In this document: in pieces, positions 59,608-64,000 of the stretch
Position numbering within the stretch: the stretch's first letter is position 1
Layout of the letters: each line of letters begins with the position of its first letter
Assembly: GCA_903930435.1 (NCBI GenBank)
Contig: CAIYYN010000051.1
Location: 25,544 to 89,543 of the forward strand
Source: an uncultured Hyphomicrobiales bacterium
Lineage (GTDB): Bacteria; Pseudomonadota; Alphaproteobacteria; Rhizobiales; Ancalomicrobiaceae
Direction of reading: 5' to 3'
DNA length: 64,000 nt
Notes under the pieces: model-generated
The model's input: the letters and a program-made list of their open reading frames with translations, nothing else
Databases searched by the model: none
What the model was told of the DNA's origin: nothing
Program-made: the position numbers and the translations under genes

Positions 59608-60015
59608 ATGTCCACCACCGAGACCAAAGCTGCAGGTCCTATCCGACCACTTTCGCCCCATCTCGACATCTACCGGTTCACCTGGACGATGGCGATGTCG
59701 ATCATGCACCGCATCACGGGTGCAGCGCTGTATTTCGGCACGCTTCTGCTGGCTGCCTGGCTGCTCTCCGCCGCATCCGGCAAGGGTGCCTACGAAAGCG
59801 CCCAATGGCTGTTCGGCGGTTTTCTGGGTCGCCTCGTTCTGTTTGGCTACACCTGGGCCCTGCTGCATCACATGATTGGTGGTCTGAGGCATTTTGTCTG
59901 GGACGTCGGCGCAGGTTTTGATCCGAAGGTGCGTCAGCAGATGGCGATGGGCAACCTCATTCTCTCGGTGGCGCTGACGATTGTCGTCTGGGTCATCGGT
60001 TACGCTGTTCGCTGA
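59608..60015 (+). CDS. sdhC: Succinate dehydrogenase cytochrome b556 subunit
   Basis: 135 residues, three membrane spans. [19 protein letters not shown] and [12 protein letters not shown] hold the quinone-site Ser and Arg, and [13 protein letters not shown] the heme His. ATG 59608 was chosen over 59536, whose extra 24 residues lack conservation. First gene of the sdhCDAB operon. Confidence 0.95.
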   Translation: MSTTETKAAGPIRPLSPHLDIYRFTWTMAMSIMHRITGAALYFGTLLLAAWLLSAASGKGAYESAQWLFGGFLGRLVLFGYTWALLHHMIGGLRHFVWDVGAGFDPKVRQQMAMGNLILSVALTIVVWVIGYAVR

Positions 60016-60026
60016 AAGGGCTCTCC

Positions 60027-60407
60027 ATGACGATGCGCACCCCACTTTCCCGCGTTCGTGGTCTCGGCTCGGCCAAGGACGGTACCGGCCACTTCTGGTT
60101 GCAGCGCCTGACGGCTGTGGCCCTCGTGCCGCTGGCATTGTTCTTCGTCTTCCTGATCATCTCGCTGACCTCTGCGCCTTATGAGGTCGCGGTTGCGCGG
60201 ATGGCTTCGCCGATCCCGGCTGTGCTGCTGCTCGCGGTCATCATCGCTGGTGTTGCCCACATGCGCCTCGGCATGCAGGTGATCATCGAGGACTATGTGC
60301 ACGGTGAGGCGCTGAAGATTGCCTGCCTGCTCGGCAACACGTTCTTTTCGGCATTGATCGGCATCGCCTCGATCCTGGCGGTAGCCAAGATTGCCTTCGG
60401 CCACTGA
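60027..60407 (+). CDS. sdhD: Succinate dehydrogenase membrane anchor subunit
   Basis: 126 residues, three spans. [20 protein letters not shown] opens the first span, and [17 protein letters not shown] holds the likely heme/quinone His. It completes the membrane anchor with SdhC. 11 bp separate it from sdhC. Confidence 0.95.
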   Translation: MTMRTPLSRVRGLGSAKDGTGHFWLQRLTAVALVPLALFFVFLIISLTSAPYEVAVARMASPIPAVLLLAVIIAGVAHMRLGMQVIIEDYVHGEALKIACLLGNTFFSALIGIASILAVAKIAFGH

Positions 60408-60547
60408 GCCTTCAAACGAGACCCGAACCCTCCGGACGCAGCAATCCGGGCGGTCCCCTGGAACGTAAGACATTTGATATCAGTCCTTTCGGCCAACGAT
60501 CATCCTGATCCGGTCGAAGTCACAAACGACAAGCGGACACGAGAACC

Positions 60548-62380
60548 ATGGCAGACGGCAGCATCAATGGCGCAGGTCCCGCAATCGGCGGCACAGCGTA
60601 TAAGTTCATCGATCACACCTTTGACGTCGTGGTCGTCGGCGCAGGCGGCGCGGGACTTCGCGCGGTCACCGGGGCCTCGGAAGCCGGGCTGAAGACAGCC
60701 TGCATCACCAAGGTGTTCCCGACACGCTCGCACACTGTTGCAGCGCAGGGCGGCGTTGCTGCCTCGCTCGGCAACATGGGCCGCGACGACTGGCGCTTCC
60801 ACATGTATGACACCGTCAAGGGCTCCGACTGGCTCGGTGACCAGGACGCCATCGAATATCTGGTGCGCCACGCGCCAACCGCCGTCTATGAACTCGAACA
60901 CTGGGGCGTGCCCTTCTCGCGTACCGAAGACGGCAAGATCTACCAGCGCCCGTTCGGTGGCATGACGACCGATTACGGCAAGGGCATTGCCCAGCGCACC
61001 TGCGCCGCCGCCGACCGCACCGGCCACGCCATGCTGCATACGCTCTATGGCCAATCCTTGCGCTATTCCGCTGAATTCTTCATCGAATACTTCGCCATCG
61101 ATCTGATCATGGACGAGGAAGGCGCCTGCCGTGGCGTTGTCGCCATCTCGATGGAAGACGGGTCCCTGCATCGCTTCCGCGCCCAGAAGACCATTCTGGC
61201 CACCGGCGGCTATGGCCGCGCCTATTTCTCCTGCACTTCGGCCCACACCTGCACCGGTGACGGCAATGCGATGGTGCTGCGCGCTGGCCTGCCATTGCAG
61301 GACATGGAGTTCGTGCAGTTCCATCCGACCGGCATCTATGGCGCCGGCGTGCTCATCACCGAAGGCGCGCGCGGCGAAGGCGGCTATCTCACCAATTCCG
61401 AAGGCGAGCGCTTCATGGAGCGTTATGCTCCGTCTGCCAAGGATCTGGCGTCGCGTGACGTCGTGTCACGCTCCATCACGGTGGAAATCCGCGAAGGGCG
61501 TGGCGTCGGCAAGGGCAAGGATCACATCCATCTGCACCTGTCGCATCTTGACCCGGAAGTGTTGCATGAGCGGCTGCCGGGCATCACCGAGAGCGCCAAG
61601 ATCTTTGCTGGCGTCGATCTCACCAAGGAGCCGATCCCGATCCTGCCGACAGTCCATTACAACATGGGCGGCATCCCGACCAATTATCACGGCGAAGTCC
61701 TGACCAAGAAGAATGGCGATCCCGACACCATCGTGCCCGGCCTGATGGCCATAGGCGAGGCGGCCTGCGTGTCCGTGCATGGTGCCAACCGCCTGGGTTC
61801 GAACTCGCTCATCGATCTCGTCGTGTTCGGTCGTGCGGCTGGTCTGAAGTGCGTCGCCGATATCGAGAAGGGCTCGCGCCAGCCGGAACTGCCGAAGGGT
61901 GCAGGCGAGAACTCGCTCGCCCGCCTCGACAAGTTCCGTTACGCCTCCGGCTCGACCCCGACTGCAGAGCTGCGTCTCAACATGCAGAAGACAATGCAGT
62001 CGAACTGCGCCGTGTTCCGCACCGGTGAAGTGCTCGCTGAAGGCCAGAAGCTGATCCACGACGTGTGGGCCGGGATCTCTGACGTCAAGGTCTCCGATCG
62101 TTCTCTGGTCTGGAACTCTGACCTCCTTGAGACCCTCGAGTTCGACAACCTGATCTCGCAGGCCGTCGTGACGATGGATTCCGCCGCCAATCGCCAGGAA
62201 AGCCGTGGCGCCCATGCCCGCGAAGACTTCCCCAACCGCGACGACGCGGAATGGATGAAGCACACGCTCGCCTGGGCCGATGATCAGGCCCGCAAGGTCA
62301 ACATCGACTACCGCCCGGTCCACACCTACACGATGTCGAATGATATTGCGTACATCGAGCCAAAGGCGCGCGTGTATTGA
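60548..62380 (+). CDS. sdhA: Succinate dehydrogenase flavoprotein subunit
   Basis: 610 residues. [20 protein letters not shown] binds FAD, and the covalently flavinylated His is in [38 protein letters not shown] and [20 protein letters not shown] are catalytic and FAD motifs. It oxidises succinate to fumarate. 140 bp separate it from sdhD. The unrelated vapD gene comes before sdhB. Confidence 0.98.
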   Translation: MADGSINGAGPAIGGTAYKFIDHTFDVVVVGAGGAGLRAVTGASEAGLKTACITKVFPTRSHTVAAQGGVAASLGNMGRDDWRFHMYDTVKGSDWLGDQDAIEYLVRHAPTAVYELEHWGVPFSRTEDGKIYQRPFGGMTTDYGKGIAQRTCAAADRTGHAMLHTLYGQSLRYSAEFFIEYFAIDLIMDEEGACRGVVAISMEDGSLHRFRAQKTILATGGYGRAYFSCTSAHTCTGDGNAMVLRAGLPLQDMEFVQFHPTGIYGAGVLITEGARGEGGYLTNSEGERFMERYAPSAKDLASRDVVSRSITVEIREGRGVGKGKDHIHLHLSHLDPEVLHERLPGITESAKIFAGVDLTKEPIPILPTVHYNMGGIPTNYHGEVLTKKNGDPDTIVPGLMAIGEAACVSVHGANRLGSNSLIDLVVFGRAAGLKCVADIEKGSRQPELPKGAGENSLARLDKFRYASGSTPTAELRLNMQKTMQSNCAVFRTGEVLAEGQKLIHDVWAGISDVKVSDRSLVWNSDLLETLEFDNLISQAVVTMDSAANRQESRGAHAREDFPNRDDAEWMKHTLAWADDQARKVNIDYRPVHTYTMSNDIAYIEPKARVY

Positions 62381-62791
62381 GGCATCCAAGAGCGCGGTAG
62401 GTTAAGCAATGCGATGGATTTGCCAGTCTCTCGCGCTTGCATTTCTGAAGGTTACCCCACGCTGGAGCTTGAATACGATCCAGTCAGATACGCTCAATAT
62501 ACTTTTATTTCTTGGAAAGGTGAAAGCCAAATCGACCGGAAGGCAACGACTTGGGTAAACCATTGATTGGTGGAGGGAATACCTGCCAAACTGATCTACG
62601 GAGATATGAAGTTTCCCGGATGGCGTTTGCACGGTCCGGTCGAGGCTTCAAACTGATGAGATTGGTGAGCCGCGTACCACAGTGAGATCAAGATGAGCCT
62701 GGCATCAAAACAATCAAGACCTCGACCGCAGCGGCAACTTACACTTGGGGTCGGCCAGTCGATCGGTCATAACAGAAGGACACGTCCGCCC
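62381..62791. other. Insertion-like stretch between sdhA and vapD
   Basis: About 410 bp where relatives have only a short gap before sdhB. It holds a possible 50-codon gene (62414-62566) and several short frames. It is AT-richer around 62470-62530. No inverted-repeat ends or target duplications are visible. Confidence 0.5.
62414..62566 (+). CDS. Possible 50-residue protein upstream of vapD
   Basis: ATG 62414 opens a 50-codon frame: DLPVSRACISEGYPTLELEY, then VRYAQYTFISWKGE and a TGA at 62566. Net acidic in the middle, soluble. The ribosome site (AGGTTAAG) is weak, and an overlapping frame from 62409 also runs for 49 codons. It could be a VapX-type antitoxin, but homology is not recognised. 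Confidence 0.25.
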   Translation: MDLPVSRACISEGYPTLELEYDPVRYAQYTFISWKGESQIDRKATTWVNH

Positions 62792-63103
62792 GTGACCTAT
62801 GCGATTGCTTTTGATCTCGATACCAAGGTGCTTGAAGCAAGCTACACGGGATCGTCCTGGCAGAACGCGTATGCTGATATTGCCAAGTATCTCAGAAACG
62901 AAGGATTTGATCGGCAGCAGGGTAGCGTCTATTTCGGTGATGACACGATCGACGTTGTGACCTGCCAGCTCGTTGTTCAGAAAATGACGGTGGAATTTCC
63001 CTGGTTCGGACCATCCTTGAAAGACATCCGCATGCTGCGCATTGAGGATAACAACGATCTCATGCCAGCAGTTGAAATGGCATTACAGATGAAGGCTCGC
63101 TGA
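62792..63103 (+). CDS. vapD: VapD-like toxin/virulence-associated protein
   Basis: 103 residues if it starts at GTG 62792 (after GAAGGA); an in-frame ATG at 62693 would add 33 Arg/Gln-rich residues with no conserved sequence. [19 protein letters not shown], the [15 protein letters not shown] strand and [20 protein letters not shown] are VapD features. VapD proteins are Cas2-like RNases in toxin-antitoxin systems of Haemophilus and Helicobacter. It ends 2 bp before sdhB, so it is transcribed with the sdh operon. Confidence 0.85.
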   Translation: MTYAIAFDLDTKVLEASYTGSSWQNAYADIAKYLRNEGFDRQQGSVYFGDDTIDVVTCQLVVQKMTVEFPWFGPSLKDIRMLRIEDNNDLMPAVEMALQMKAR

Positions 63104-63105
63104 TC

Positions 63106-63885
63106 ATGGTTGAACTCACACTGCCCAAGAATTCCCGCGTCTCGACCGGCAAGGTCTGGCCGAAGCCTGCTGGTGCCACGCGCACCAAGGAGTTCAAGAT
63201 CTATCGCTGGAACCCGGATGACGGCAAGAATCCGCAGATCGACACCTATTACGTCGACCGCGATGATTGCGGGCCGATGATCCTGGATGGTCTCATCTAC
63301 ATCAAGAGCAAGATCGACCCCGGCCTGACCTTCCGCCGCTCCTGCCGTGAAGGCATCTGCGGGTCGTGCGCGATGAACATCGATGGCCTCAACACGCTCG
63401 CCTGCACCAAGGGCATGGACGAGGTTGCCGGCACCATCAAGATCTACCCGTTGCCGCATATGCCGGTGATCAAGGATCTGGTGCCGGATCTGACCAATTT
63501 CTATGCCCAGCATCGCTCCATCGAGCCCTGGCTGAAGACGGTCTCGCCGACGCCGCAGACCGAATGGAAGCAGAGCCACGACGACCGCGCTAAACTCGAC
63601 GGCCTCTACGAGTGCATCCTGTGCGCCTCGTGCTCGACGTCCTGCCCGAGCTACTGGTGGAACGGCGATCGCTACCTCGGTCCCGCTGTCCTTCTGCAGG
63701 CCTACCGCTGGCTCGCTGACAGCCGCGACGAAGCCACCGGAGAACGCCTCGACAATCTCGAGGATCCGTTCCGGCTCTATCGCTGCCACACGATCATGAA
63801 CTGCGCCAACACCTGCCCAAAGGGACTCAACCCCGCCAAGGCTATTGCCGAAATCAAGAAGATGATGGTCGAACGTCGGGTGTGA
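63106..63885 (+). CDS. sdhB: Succinate dehydrogenase iron-sulfur subunit
   Basis: 259 residues. Cysteines C80, C85, C88 and C100 hold the [2Fe-2S] cluster, C170, C173 and C176 the [4Fe-4S], and C180, C227 and C233 the [3Fe-4S], with C237 in the last cluster motif as usual. [10 protein letters not shown] closes the motif. It passes electrons from SdhA to quinone. Start ATG 63106. The last 115 bp of the window hold no feature I can support. Confidence 0.97.
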   Translation: MVELTLPKNSRVSTGKVWPKPAGATRTKEFKIYRWNPDDGKNPQIDTYYVDRDDCGPMILDGLIYIKSKIDPGLTFRRSCREGICGSCAMNIDGLNTLACTKGMDEVAGTIKIYPLPHMPVIKDLVPDLTNFYAQHRSIEPWLKTVSPTPQTEWKQSHDDRAKLDGLYECILCASCSTSCPSYWWNGDRYLGPAVLLQAYRWLADSRDEATGERLDNLEDPFRLYRCHTIMNCANTCPKGLNPAKAIAEIKKMMVERRV

Positions 63886-64000
63886 TTTGTTTTCTTCGGG
63901 GCGGCGTCCTTGCTGTTCATTGTTTATACAGTGGTCAGGACCGTGTTTGTCTGTGGCTGGATTGGGCATGATTTTGTTCGATCGTCTCGGATGAAACCGA

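Noticed and set aside
59457..59669. 70-codon minus-strand frame before sdhC
   Set aside because: Overlaps the sdhC start and promoter, with no family features.

Overview
The window is about 60% GC bacterial chromosome with dense, operon-rich coding on both strands. Gene content and order point to an alphaproteobacterium, most likely Hyphomicrobiales (Rhizobiales): ffh - chorismate mutase - rpsP - rimM - trmD - rplS - leuC; mdh - sucCD - sucAB - SDR - lpdA; CarD; TlpA / argH / lptM / TIGR02302; an IalB-family protein; and mesaconyl-CoA hydratase beside sdhCDAB. I cannot name the genus. I saw no rRNA, tRNA, insertion sequence, prophage or CRISPR array.

Region 1 (1-12.3 kb) is accessory. It holds a partial redoxin-like gene, a TPR/ATP-grasp protein followed by an FkbH-like HAD-IIIC protein, small secreted proteins, a BTLCP cysteine peptidase, an EmrAB-type efflux pair with possible operators, a TadG/von Willebrand A pilus-type protein, a sugar-nucleotide epimerase and a ribokinase. 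Region 2 (12.3-25.6 kb) is housekeeping: SRP and ribosome maturation, leucine biosynthesis (leuC and leuB, without leuD), Trm112-like, Lon-N, CnoX and ProXp-ala proteins, a DsrE-like protein and a phasin-like small protein. An unusually structured non-coding stretch precedes ffh.

Region 3 (25.6-37.6 kb) is the TCA-cycle operon: zapE, mdh, sucC, sucD, sucA, sucB, a DUF4160/DUF2442 gene pair, an SDR and lpdA. Region 4 (37.6-56 kb) holds a 7Fe ferredoxin, carD, a TIGR02302 protein, lptM, argH, a TlpA thioredoxin, DUF1800, a quinone oxidoreductase, an M19 dipeptidase, an IalB protein, a CsoR/RcnR-type regulator with a NicO/RcnA exporter and a clear operator, an EamA transporter, rlmN, two related membrane proteins and a pyridoxal kinase.

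Region 5 (56-64 kb) begins with a short AT-rich island carrying an orphan gene. Mesaconyl-CoA hydratase, a DinB protein, an isochorismatase-like hydrolase and sdhCDAB follow. A vapD-like toxin gene sits between sdhA and sdhB.

The metabolic core fits together: mesaconyl-CoA hydratase (ethylmalonyl-CoA pathway) feeds C4 acids into the sdh/mdh/suc/lpd reactions, and the phasin-like gene suggests polyhydroxybutyrate as the carbon store. The most unusual features are the ATP-grasp/FkbH-like pair, two toxin/antitoxin-like insertions inside core TCA operons (DUF4160/DUF2442 and VapD), the structured region upstream of ffh, and the AT-rich island.
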